Assembly: GCF_001659605.2 (NCBI RefSeq)
Contig: NC_035161.2
Coordinates: 8,789,738 to 8,853,737, forward strand
From: Manihot esculenta
Taxonomy: Eukaryota > Streptophyta > Magnoliopsida > Malpighiales > Euphorbiaceae
Length of the DNA: 64,000 nucleotides
Direction of reading: 5' to 3'
Positions 8,841-19,559 of this stretch are shown here, piece by piece. Every line of letters starts with the position of its first letter. Position 1 is the stretch's first letter. The notes beneath the pieces are model-generated. The model was not told where the DNA came from, did no database searches, and saw nothing but the letters and a program-made list of their open reading frames with translations. The position numbers and the translations under genes are program-made.

Positions 8841-11203
8841 TGTAACGACCCGGAAACCGGTACCCCTCTGTAACGGCCCGAACCATCACTGGCACTAGGA
8901 TCCAGATCGGCTTAAGGCCGCCGGGACCCGTAGTAAGCCGACTATACTCTCTGTGTACCTGATACATCCCATACATGATATAAAACGACTCAACAATCCT
9001 GTAAAACTCTGTAGGCTTAACTACTGCTCCTCAGATATGTCAATCTGAAAGGGCCCTCAGGGCCTATACCAGGGACTACCATCTCTGTGGTTCAAGGGAT
9101 TGAAACCCTTTTAATCTATAACACATCCCATTGGTATCTCATCAAAGCCATACGTTAAGCCCAACTCACACATTTCTCATCAAGAAACGTAAAACAGGAT
9201 TCATGTACAAAGGGATTAATCATACATTACACTATAGCAGTGACACTAGGGAAAGCACAAGTCTATCCAGTATATGACAGTACATATCTATACATTACAA
9301 TTACTCTTTTAATTACATCATGTCCACTATTCTATTACAAACATACATTCATGCATATCCTTCCTCTTTACTCTTGCTGACTTTGACTTCTCACAGCTAA
9401 TCTCAGAACCTGCAAAACTGGGGTTAAGGGAGTGGGATGAGCTACTACAGCCCAGTGAGGAGGAACAATAAAACAATTCATTAATTACATGTTCTCATGA
9501 AATGCATCACATCACAAACATATCATCTCAAGGATGAACTTGTTACCAATAGCCCTCTACTACATGTCATAATATGTCCTGCTGTGCCAAGGAGACTAGG
9601 TCATCACCTGGACTTCTCTTATTTCTCTCATATCATAACATGTCCCACTGTGCCAAGGAGACTACGTCATCACCTGGACTTCTCTTATCTAATCTGACAG
9701 CCCAGCTGTCTAACTCATAGTACCAGGAGCGACCTGGACTATCCAGGGGCGACCTGGTATGGCTATCTCATGCCATATCTCATATGCTCTCATGGTGTCT
9801 CAACTGATATCAAGGGCTATGGATCATTCAACATTCATCCACACAAATATCATCTTATGCAATGCAGCATATTCGTGGATTCTAATGCAACACAACCTAA
9901 TACATAACATGGCATTTTATGATGCATGGATCATGCTAGAATCGTGTCATTTCTCAAAATAACATATTCAGTTTAGTTCCACTCACCTCTGCTATTCTGG
10001 CAGATACTGTACTGACTCTGATATCTCTAACTCTGATGACCTCCTCGAACTCTCGGGTCCAATCCTACATAAATGGACTCGAATGAGGTGTCACACATAC
10101 TTTGAATAACTTTTAAACAAATCCCCATAATCCCTTCTAACCTCTGAAAATAATCACATAACTCATGCAAAAGAAGGCTGGACAGAACACATTCGGCAGC
10201 AGGTTCGGCGGCCGAATGTCCTCTCCAGAGCCGAAACTCATGCATGTTCGGCGGCACCTTCGGCGGCCGAATGTGCATGACAGATCCGAAAGTCCATTCT
10301 TTCGGAGGCAACCTTAGGCAGCCGAAACTACCTCCACAAGGGGTTCGGCGACCGAATCCTCCCTTCGGCGGCCGAAGCTGGGTTCTCCAGAAGGCAGAAC
10401 CTTGCTTCCTCTCATGCACAACGTCTCCAACACACTCTAACATGCATAACTCAGCATCTTCACTCACACATACTCTGGTATATGCACAAAGGGGTCCCAA
10501 ACTACCTATTAACCCCAACAAAACAACTAACACAACACATAATCATGCTTTCACCATTAACACATCAAAAACTAAACTCTAAACCCTAAACATGCAACTC
10601 TACCCTTAACCTCTAAAAGCTGTTAAAAAAACATTAAAACAAACTTAAAGACTTCCCTTACCTCCTAAAATCAGAAGAGGGACAACCAAACTCAGCAACT
10701 CCTCCTCCAAAGCTTCAAACCCTCACAACTCTTCTTTTCTCTCAAAAACGTTCAAAACCTTTTGCAAATGATCAACTCTCTGCATGAGCTGCTTAAAAGC
10801 TTGCAGATGAGTCAAGGGAGACGTGGCCTAACCTCTGGTCATGAACTGGAGGTGAACACCTGGCCAAGTCACGGACTGAGGAGCATGCACAACTAACCGA
10901 CCACCTCAGCTTCGGCTGCCGAAACTGCATGCAAAACCATGCAACTTTCGGGGGCCGAACATAACCTTCGGGGGCCGAACATTGGGCACTTTCGGCGGCC
11001 GAACTTAACCTTTGGGGGCCGAACATGACAGAAACTCCTTTGGCCAATTCTCCACAAAACTCAACTCGTTTTCTACCCTAAACCTGTAAAATACTTGAAA
11101 ATATGTTAGAAAACCTGTCTCTTACCCTTCTAGAAACCGCTGACATCCTTGAATTCCACCGGACGGTAGAAATTCCGATGTCTGAGTCTAGCCGGGTATT
11201 ACA
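8841..11203 (-). repeat. 3' LTR of element B
   Basis: Plus-strand text starts TGTAACGACCCGG and ends CCGGGTATTACA. It contains palindromes in the inverted sense (TTCGGCGGCCGAA), two units of a repeat around TGTGCCAAGGAGACTA (9580-9680), and donor-like AGGTAAGG near 10668-10671 (minus). No canonical TATA box upstream of the donor, unlike A, C, D, F, G and H; it groups with LTR I in this. Confidence 0.9.
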
Positions 11204-11219
11204 TTCTTCCCCCCTTAAG
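11204..11219 (-). other. Polypurine tract of element B
   Basis: On the minus strand TAAGGGGGGAAGAA lies directly before the 3' LTR, as expected for plus-strand priming. Confidence 0.8.
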
Positions 11220-12059
11220 AACATTCGTCCTCGAATGTTCACACAATAACCACACATGCAAAGAAGCAAGTAAGGAAAACCTAACACCTTCCTCTGCAAT
11301 GAGGCACAGAGATGACTGACGGGAACCCTCTCGGGTTATCTATACTTCCTACCTCTGTTGACCCTTAACTGCTTAATCTGTGTTCGTACTCTATACGGAT
11401 TACTGATCACTTCTGTCTATACACAGTCCATTTGCCGCTCTTTGCTACCTACTGACTTTCCTTTCTTTTTACCTTTTCTCAGCGCTATTGCTTCTTTTTA
11501 CTCAACCCGGTCAGAGGAGTAATAATTCTAAGGAAATGCTACATGCCTTGCCTATCGCCTTAACTCTCTACTTACTGAAGAAATCGTCTTGTGACACTTC
11601 ACAATTCATACAGACATGCCCCGAAATCGAACTCATATTACAGAACGTGGCCTCTATGCCGTATTCTCTTATCTACCACACTTAGTAGATACTGGGCATG
11701 CTTCTCTATGTTTCTAAACTATTCTACGCTTTTGCTGCACACTTTGATCCTTGCCCGCTTTTCTTCTTCTTTACTATCCTGACTTCTTCTCTTTTAACTA
11801 CACTGGACTATCTCTAGCGCTCTAGCTCTCTAGCTATCTATTTCTGTAGGATAACTTGAAAAGCAACTTCTGACTGAGGGCAGCTAACATCTCATCTGCC
11901 TCACCTAGGACATACTGTCTTGTATACTCAGAGTCGCTGAGCAGTTTTACCCCTTACCTCTGGTTTAGACTCTTTACTATCATAAAGATCTTACCTCTAC
12001 GCAACTGCTAAATTGACTTTTCTCTAACTGACCTTAGCCATATAGTTCCCAACTCTTAG
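11220..12059 (-). other. Element B interior without recognisable coding
   Basis: Roughly 840 bp between the polypurine tract and the first recognisable pol relic. By position it should hold RNase H and integrase. I see only short scrambled frames and many CT-rich words; no domain motif is readable. Confidence 0.45.
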
Positions 12060-13255
12060 ATCTATTATGGCAAACAACCAGCTTCTACTAGCTGGTCCTA
12101 TAGATCATCCATTCTGCATGGGAACACCTGTCCTTGGTAGTGATTTTGTGCAACTAGTCACAGTTGTAACAAAATCTCAAGGTTTCATCCTTCGTTTCTC
12201 ACAACGATACTGGAACATAGAAACCTTATCTACCAAGTTCACAACTGCTTTACTATCTTTTACATGCTATAGGTACCATTTCAAAAGAAGAGATGAAGAT
12301 GAATCTCGTCTCCATTCTCACTTAACTTTCAAACTCTACTGGGATAACATATAACACTCTTTCTCTTTTCCTGTCTATGAATACTGAGGCTGGTTCCCTG
12401 ACCTGGCTATGCGCTCAAACAAGAGCAAGAAAACTCCTGACTAACTTCCCTAACGAATGCACGAGCCTGTAGGGTTGATATCAAACTTCTGGGTATGCTA
12501 TGTTGTCCCCTCTAAGGACTAACTCTGATCCATCCGAGCCTCTGAACTCTGAACTCTCCTACCTTGTCTTTGCAGACTTAGGTAGTACCTCGAGTAGCTA
12601 GCCAATCCGCCCTAGATTGACATCACTAGTCAACTCTAGAACCATAAGGTCAGCTGGATTGCATCCACTACTCTCACCATACGCAACAGACTCTGAACTG
12701 AACCGACAGACTGACTCTGCCACAGATGGATCACACTCGGGTCTACCAACCCAAAGAAAACTCTCTAAGCCCAGAAGTTATCAAACCCTCCTCTATCTAT
12801 GGCTCTCAAAACAACAAGGAAAGAAACATCAGGGTCCACTATATCTTACACATCTGAACATCCTCAAGTGAACGTATCTGACGTCACCGTGTTCGATGTG
12901 TTAGCCGCCTACTGAGTCAGGATGAAGATCCAGGCTTAAGCTACTGAATCTTCCCTCGGGAACCGACCAAAGAAAAGGAGAACTCTCTTCTCCTGCCTCA
13001 CCCACTGTCCTGAAATATGGCTAGAGCTATAGGCTGAGTGACACTACTAGAAGTCATCTGCTGGGACTGTGCCAATCAGGGCCGCAGTAGGACACTCACA
13101 TAACATGAGTCCTTCCTGCTCGCATCTATACATGCCGTAGTCCCATACTAACAGACCACTTTCGTGTAAACTCCACGCCTCACCGATCCAGAACTATCTG
13201 AACTAGAGCTCAATCGCCATCTACTCCCAGACTAACCTACAATCTCTTTCTAACC
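12060..13255 (-). pseudogene. Decayed pol and duplicate gag-end relic of element B
   Basis: At the DNA level about 12067-12260 is a distorted copy of the reverse transcriptase segment of element G (compare 52180-52350). About 12390-12880 matches the protease and linker of G (52550-52990; shared text 'gaaccgacagactgactctg'). About 12880-13250 matches the zinc-knuckle to protease stretch of G (53015-53300). No frame stays open. The last part repeats, in more decayed form, what is also present at 13511-13900, so the interior holds two copies of the knuckle/protease junction. Confidence 0.65.
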
Positions 13256-13405
13256 TTTCTTACTTTACATTTATTCTATTCTATTCTTTCTTTGCTCTAT
13301 CTTTCTCATGTTCTCATTTACTCTTTTCTTTGCTTACTTTTCTCTTCCTTACTTTTATTCTTTTTCTTACTCTTCACTTTCTTACGCTATTCTCTACCTT
13401 ATTTC
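13255..13405. repeat. Pyrimidine-rich tract inside element B
   Basis: About 150 bp of C/T-rich DNA on plus (repeats like 'ttctattctattctttcttt'), so purine-rich on the sense strand of the element. It sits at the junction between the two copies of the knuckle/protease relic. Element G has no counterpart. Confidence 0.65.
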
Positions 13406-13510
13406 TTTACTTGAGGTCTACACTCAGAGATGAGAGATCTCTCTCTACCTGGATTTCAAATCCACGGCTATAGCTCTCGAGTTTTTCCTGGCTGACTAAC
13501 CTTTCACGAC

Positions 13511-14986
13511 TCACTGACCTTTTGTCTCTGCACATCTAACTCTATTACACTTTACTATTCTCACATCAACTGCTATTCTAGTAAGATCCAGAAAACCATA
13601 CACATCAGAACACGCAAAAGTGAGTTTACCTGGCACCACTGTGTTCCGTGTGTCTGTCTCTGGCTGATCCTGGGTGAAAATCCGAGCCGAAACTAACGGA
13701 CTTCCACTTAAGGAACCTCCTGAAGAAGGGACTACTTCTCTTTTTCTATCTCTGGTTGGAGCTTCTGGTGGAATGATATGGTCTGAGGATGTCTGTGGGC
13801 ACTGTGCTGACACGCTGATAGTGGGACACTCTCGTGCCATGTGCCCCTCCTGTCCGCACCTGAAACATGCTGTTGTCCCAGCCCGACAGACTCCTTTATG
13901 CCTCCTATCGCACCTCGTACAGCTAGAACTACCCCAACCAGAACTCGAACCCTCGCGACAACCTATGCCAAACTGTACCCTATTCCAGAACTCTCTTTTC
14001 TTTGACCCTTTCAGGCCTCTCACTTTCTTTTTCTTCGTTGCAGCAGCCCTACCCAAAGGGAAACGATCACTACTCTCTGGGTCATTTTCTATACTCATGT
14101 TTTCTGTCTGCCCTGGCTGCTCACAGTCACTCTCTTTATGCTCCCTTGAGCTATCTGAACAAACCCATCCTGCAAACTCTATAGCAAACTGTTCCCAGGA
14201 TAAGCTTTCTACCCTCGGGTTCACATACTGGGTGAACCATGCCCTTGTCTTCTCACATTTCACTGTGACCCCTGCCATCTGAATGGCTCTACTCTCACTG
14301 GCTCCCAACTCATCAGTTATCATCTTGACCATTCTAAGATACTCCAACGGGTCATCACCAGTCTCAAACTTAGGGCCATCTAACCTCAAATAATCTATCA
14401 TCTTTACCTCACTTCCTCCAGGTGAACTAGGCTTAGGTGTTTGAACAATTGGGGCTACTGGTTCTCCTGGTAGTGGAGGAGGTGCAACATTCCCTGAGGT
14501 AGGATTTACTAAACTTGGATAACCAAAGAAGGGTGGAAACATGGTATACTGTGGATGTGGCGGTAGATATGGCGGATAAAAGGAAGGATAGGGCATAAAG
14601 GTGGGATATGGGTGATACCTAGGAAAATCTGATGTACCTCTCATCGGGTACTCTGCCCCCCACTGGTAGGGTGGATACTGAGGTGGAACAAATCTCGAGG
14701 CCTGAGTGCCTCCATGAGACTCACCCATATCTCCTCCTAACCTGCTCATGCTAAAGCTACCCTCTCTACTCTGCTCATCCTCCTCTATTTCTCTCATAAA
14801 CCCTGACATACCACTCTGAACAACTCCCCTTCTACTCTCATCAACAGACCTTCCAGGGTCCCATGATGTACCTTCTCTGCTTAAACTATCTGACATTGCC
14901 CTTTGCAGAATAGGGAGATGAGCATCCATGCTCTCACTCTCTGGCGGAGCTCCTGTCAATCTAGCAGATCGACTAGTTCCTCTCAT
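13511..14986 (-). CDS. Gag-like ORF of element B, 491 aa
   Basis: Starts ATG at 14986 with MRGTSRSARLTGAPP, the same start as gag of elements C and G. Order: basic/serine-rich N-terminus, a long Pro/Tyr-rich stretch (about residues 100-190), a retrotransposon-gag core (KMIDYLRLDGPKFETGDDPLEYL onwards, about 195-290) and one CCHC knuckle (CFRCGQEGHMAREC, about 385). Compared with G the second half of the gag core, from the block after EQPGQTENMS, is deleted and replaced by a short lysine-rich stretch, yet the frame is open. It ends in a degenerate protease start in which the DPGAS site is lost (FLDLTRIAVD). It may still encode a nucleocapsid-like protein, but capsid assembly is doubtful. Confidence 0.75.
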   Translation of the reverse strand: MRGTSRSARLTGAPPESESMDAHLPILQRAMSDSLSREGTSWDPGRSVDESRRGVVQSGMSGFMREIEEDEQSREGSFSMSRLGGDMGESHGGTQASRFVPPQYPPYQWGAEYPMRGTSDFPRYHPYPTFMPYPSFYPPYLPPHPQYTMFPPFFGYPSLVNPTSGNVAPPPLPGEPVAPIVQTPKPSSPGGSEVKMIDYLRLDGPKFETGDDPLEYLRMVKMITDELGASESRAIQMAGVTVKCEKTRAWFTQYVNPRVESLSWEQFAIEFAGWVCSDSSREHKESDCEQPGQTENMSIENDPESSDRFPLGRAAATKKKKVRGLKGSKKREFWNRVQFGIGCREGSSSGWGSSSCTRCDRRHKGVCRAGTTACFRCGQEGHMARECPTISVSAQCPQTSSDHIIPPEAPTRDRKREVVPSSGGSLSGSPLVSARIFTQDQPETDTRNTVVPGKLTFACSDVYGFLDLTRIAVDVRIVKCNRVRCAETKGQ

Positions 14987-14995
14987 CCTGCCTTT

Positions 14996-17102
14996 CTGAA
15001 AAGCATAACATCACACAAAATATCAAATGATCCATGTGAGAACACATGAATCCTCAACACATATAGCTAACATATCAATAATGCACATGCATCTTATCAT
15101 GGCATTTCACATCATCATGCAAGACAGGACTCCACATCCTATCCTAGTGGACATGATTTTACCTATTGTGCTTCCCTTCCTATAACAAACAACACCTCTT
15201 TCCGATGTGGGATTTCTCTAATCCTTGAACAAAACTGCTCAACACACCGTACTCGTGAGGCCCTATGCTCTGATACCAATCTGTAACGACCCGGAAACCG
15301 GTACCCCTCTGTAACGGCCCGAACCATCACTGGCACTAGGATCCAGATCGGCTTAAGGCCGCCGGGACCCGTAGTAAGCCGACTATACTCTCTGTGTACC
15401 TGATACATCCCATACATGATATAAAACGACTCAACAATCCTGTAAAACTCTGTAGGCTTAACTACTGCTCCTCAGATATGTCAATCTGAAAGGGCCCTCA
15501 GGGCCTATACCAGGGACTACCATCTCTGTGGTTCAAGGGATTGAAACCCTTTTAATCTATAACACATCCCATTGGTATCTCATCAAAGCCATACGTTAAG
15601 CCCAACTCACACATTTCTCATCAAGAAACGTAAAACAGGATTCATGTACAAAGGGATTAATCATACATTACACTATAGCAGTGACACTAGGGAAAGCACA
15701 AGTCTATCCAGTATATGACAGTACATATCTATACATTACAATTACTCTTTTAATTACATCATGTCCACTATTCTATTACAAACATACATTCATGCATATC
15801 CTTCCTCTTTACTCTTGCTGACTTTGACTTCTCACAGCTAATCTCAGAACCTGCAAAACTGGAGTTAAGGGAGTGGGATGAGCTACTACAGCCCAGTGAG
15901 GAGGAACAATAAAACAATTCATTAATTACATGTTCTCATGAAATGCATCACATCACAAACATATCATCTCAAGGATGAACTTGTCACCAATAGCCCTCTA
16001 CTACATGTCATAATATGTCCTGCTGTGCCAAGGAGACTAGGTCATCACCTGGACTTCTCTTATTTCTCTCATATCATAACATGTCCCACTGTGCCAAGGA
16101 GACTACGTCATCACCTGGACTTCTCTTATCTAATCTGACAGCCCAGCTGTCTAACTCATAGTACCAGGAGCGACCTGGACTATCCAGGGGCGACCTGGTA
16201 TGGCTATCTCATGCCATATCTCATATGCTCTCATGGTGTCTCAACTGATATCAAGGGCTATGGATCATTCAACATTCATCCACACAAATATCATCTTATG
16301 CAATGCAGCATATTCGTGGATTCTAATGCAACACAACCTAATACATAACATGACATTTTATGATGCATGGATCATGCTAGAATCGTGTCATTTCTCAAAA
16401 TAACATATTCAGTTTAGTTCCACTCACCTCTGCTATTCTGGCAGATACTGTACTGACTCTGATATCTCTAACTCTGATGACCTCCTCGAACTCTCGGGTC
16501 CAATCCTACATAAATGGACTCGAATGAGGTGTCACACATACTTTGAATAACTTTTAAACAAATCCCCATAATCCCTTCTAACCTCTGAAAATAATCACAT
16601 AACTCATCCAAAAGAAGGCTGGACAGAACACATTCGGCAGCAGGTTCGGCGGCCGAATGTCCTCTCCAGAGCCGAAACTCATGCATGTTCGGCGGCACCT
16701 TCGGCGGCCGAATGTGCATGACAGATCCGAAAGTCCATTCTTTCGGAGGCAACCTTAGGCAGCCGAAACTACCTCCACAAGGGGTTCGGCGACCGAATCC
16801 TCCCTTCGGCGGCCGAAGCTGGGTTCTCCAGAAGGCAGAACCTTGCTTCCTCTCATGCACAACGTCTCCAACACACTCTAACATGCATAACTCAGCATCT
16901 TCACTCACACATACTCTGGTATATGCACAAAGGGGTCCCAAACTACCTATTAACCCCAACAAAACAACTAACACAACACATAATCATGCTTTCACCATTA
17001 ACACATCAAAAACTAAACTCTAAACCCTAAACATGCAACTCTACCCTTAACCTCTAAAAGCTGTTAAAAAAACATTAAAACAAACTTAAAGACTTCCCTT
17101 AC
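14996..17102 (-). promoter_or_regulatory. Predicted leader intron of element B
   Basis: Donor AGG/GTAAGG-type at 17101-17104 in the 5' LTR and acceptor TTTTCAG at 14996-15001, nine bases before the gag ATG. Predicted intron 2107 nt. Support comes from the same arrangement in elements C and G. Confidence 0.5.
15267..15278 (-). other. Primer binding site of element B
   Basis: TGGTATCAGAGC on the minus strand, three bases inside the 5' LTR end, complementary to initiator tRNA-Met. Same spacing as in element G. Confidence 0.9.
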
Positions 17103-17644
17103 CTCCTGAAATCAGAAGAGGGACAACCAAACTCAGCAACTCCTCCTCCAAAGCTTCAAACCCTCACAACTCTTCTTTTCTCTCAAAAACGTTCAAAACC
17201 TTTTGCAAATGATCAACTCTCTGCATGAGCTGCTTAAAAGCTTGCAGATGAGTCAAGGGAGACGTGGCCTAACCTCTGGTCATGAACTGGAGGTGAACAC
17301 CTGGCCAAGTCACGGACTGAGGAGCATGCACAACTAACCGACCACCTCAGCTTCGGCTGCCGAAACTGCATGCAAAACCATGCAACTTTCGGGGGCCGAA
17401 CATAACCTTCGGGGGCCGAACATTGGGCACTTTCGGCGGCCGAACTTAACCTTTGGGGGCCGAACATGACAGAAACTCCTTTGGCCAATTCTCCACAAAA
17501 CTCAACTCGTTTTCTACCCTAAACCTGTAAAATACTTGAAAATATGTTAGAAAACCTGTCTCTTACCCTTCTAGAAACCGCTGACATCCTTGAATTCCAC
17601 CGGACGGTAGAAATTCCGATGTCTGAGTCTAGCCGGGTATTACA
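15282..17644 (-). repeat. 5' LTR of element B
   Basis: 2363 bp, same length as the other LTR of the pair and nearly identical to it. It contains inverted palindrome cluster 2 (about 16634-16821) and cluster 1 (about 17350-17470). Confidence 0.92.
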
Positions 17645-19559
17645 GCTTTCGCGAGTGGTGCTCATGAGCCGATCCAAGTTTCAGCCCCAGTTTCACCCGA
17701 CAGCGCGTGGGAGCGCGTGTGGCGTTCGTTTGACTTTCGGTTTCTCCCCAGATAGTTGCTCGGTCATTTCCGACATGTCTTCGATGGAACTCCAACCATC
17801 CGACATTGATTGGGAAATGTTCTTCAATGGTAGCCTATTGTTTATTGAGTTACTATTGACTGGGTTAGGTTCTATTGTCTTCCTTTAATTCGTTTGAAGG
17901 TATAGGAGTATAGGGTTTTGGTATGGTTGAAATGATTTCTGACAGTAAGACACATATTATTAAAATTATCCCAACGTTTCCAGTAACAGCTGAGATAGGT
18001 AAAACTTGTCTTATTTTCTCTTCAAATAAATGGGTCATTGATTCTGGTGTCACGAATCACATGACAGGTAATCCTCAGTTTTACCAGCTTTCGATATCAT
18101 AAAGTACCTTATCCTTTTAATATAGTTGATGGATCAATCTATAATATTGAGAGTTCTGGGACTATTAAATCTACTCCTTCTATTACCCTATCATCTGTGC
18201 TAAGTTTACCTAATCTTACCAAATACCTAAATTATTGTGTTCCCTTTTTTCCTTATCCTTGTCTCATTCAGGATCTTTTGACGAAGTAGATTATTAGTAA
18301 AGGACATGTATCTGAGAGTCTCTACATTTTGGATGCATGGGTGCTTCAGTCTGTTGCCTGCTTCAGTATTATGTCTCCATTCGAATCATATTGTCGGTTG
18401 GGACATCCTTCTTTACTGGTTTTGAAAAAGCTACGTCCTTAATTTTATGAGGTATCTTCACTAGAATGTGAGTCATGTCATTTTGCAAAACATCATCGAA
18501 GCTCTTTAAGTCCTAGAGTCAGTAAACGAGATGAGTCTACTTTTGAATTAGTTCATTCAGATGTTTGCGACCCATGTCTGGTTGGATATAAGACTAGATT
18601 CATATATTTTATTACTTTTATGGATGATTACTCTAGAATTACTTGGATTTATTTTATGAAGCATTGTTCGGAAGTGTTTTCTCATTTTTCTGCCTTTTGT
18701 GCTGAAATCAAGACTCAATTTAATATTTCTGTGCAAATTTTGCGAAGTGACAATACTAAAGAATATATGTCATAATCATGCCAAGCTTATATGACTCAAC
18801 ATGATATTCTTCACTAATCGTCATGTGTTGATACACCTGCTCAAAATGGAGTAGCTGAAAAGAAGAATCGACATCTCTTTGAGACTGCTCGAGCTTTGTT
18901 GTTTCAAATGCAAGTTCCAAAGCAATTTTGGGTCGATGCTATCTCTACCGCATACTTTCTCATTAATCATATACCCTCCACAGTACTAAATGGTAATACT
19001 TCTTATAATGTCCTCTTTCCTAAAAAGTTATTATTTCCTCTAGAACTACGACTTTTTGATAGCACTTACTATGTTCGGGATATTAAACCTCATGTGACTA
19101 AATTTGACCCTAAAACTTTGAAGTGTATTTTTTTAGGATATTCTCGCCTTCGAAAGGAGTATCCGTGTTACTCTCCAGACCTCAACAAATATCTAGTCTC
19201 AATAGATGTAGCCTTTTCCAAGCAAATTCCTTTTTATCTTATTATACAAACCTCTACTGGTCAAGAGGAGGACGATGAGTGGCTCATCTATAGAATCATA
19301 TCTAATGGTGGGAACTCTTTGAGTGTGCCTTCTGCTGTACAATTTGATGGTAACATTCCTCATAGTACTCAGTCTCCTGTTGAATCGTCAGTTGATCAAG
19401 TTTACTCTCAGAGACCAATACCTTATGATACATGTCCTGCACCAGAATTTTCTTCGCCACCGGATCCACCATCGAGTGACCTTGACCTCTCCATTAGTAT
19501 TTGTAAAGGTAAACGATAGTATAAGTCTACCTATTCTGTTGCTAAGTTTTTATTTTATG
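17645..19559 (+). pseudogene. Copia protease-integrase relic
   Basis: After about 230 bp of unassigned, partly GC-rich DNA the protease motif WVIDSGVTNHMTGN appears at about 18030-18070. It is followed by the GAG-pre-integrase HHCC region (CRLGHPSLLVLKKL and CESCHFAKHH, about 18390-18500) and the integrase core: first Asp in HSDVCDPC (about 18560), DDYSRITWIYF (about 18625), SDNTKEYMS, then TPAQNGVAEKKNRHLFE with the catalytic Glu in the conserved place (about 18835-18880). An open stretch at 18896-19519 is the integrase C-terminus (FWVDAISTAYFLINHIPS). Several in-frame stops occur upstream, so it is dead. Confidence 0.85.

Larger units (their letters stand above)
8841..17644 (-). mobile_element. 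Gypsy element 'B', non-autonomous, recent
   Basis: Two 2363-bp LTRs in minus orientation (8841-11203 and 15282-17644) enclose 4078 bp. By eye the LTRs differ at about five positions (for example near 9422/15863, 9545/15986, 9911/16352, 10167/16608, 10668/17108), so insertion was recent. A tRNA-iMet primer site and a purine tract are in the right places on the minus strand. The interior keeps one gag frame (13511-14986) and a badly decayed, shortened pol (about 12060-12880) without usable reverse transcriptase or integrase. It must have been moved by another element. The expected 5-bp target duplication is absent: ACCAA on the left, GCTTT on the right. Confidence 0.88.

Noticed and set aside
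9497..9697. Duplicate frames at 9497-9697 and 15938-16138 of 66 codons, identical.
   Set aside because: They are identical because they lie in the two LTRs of element B; no coding evidence.
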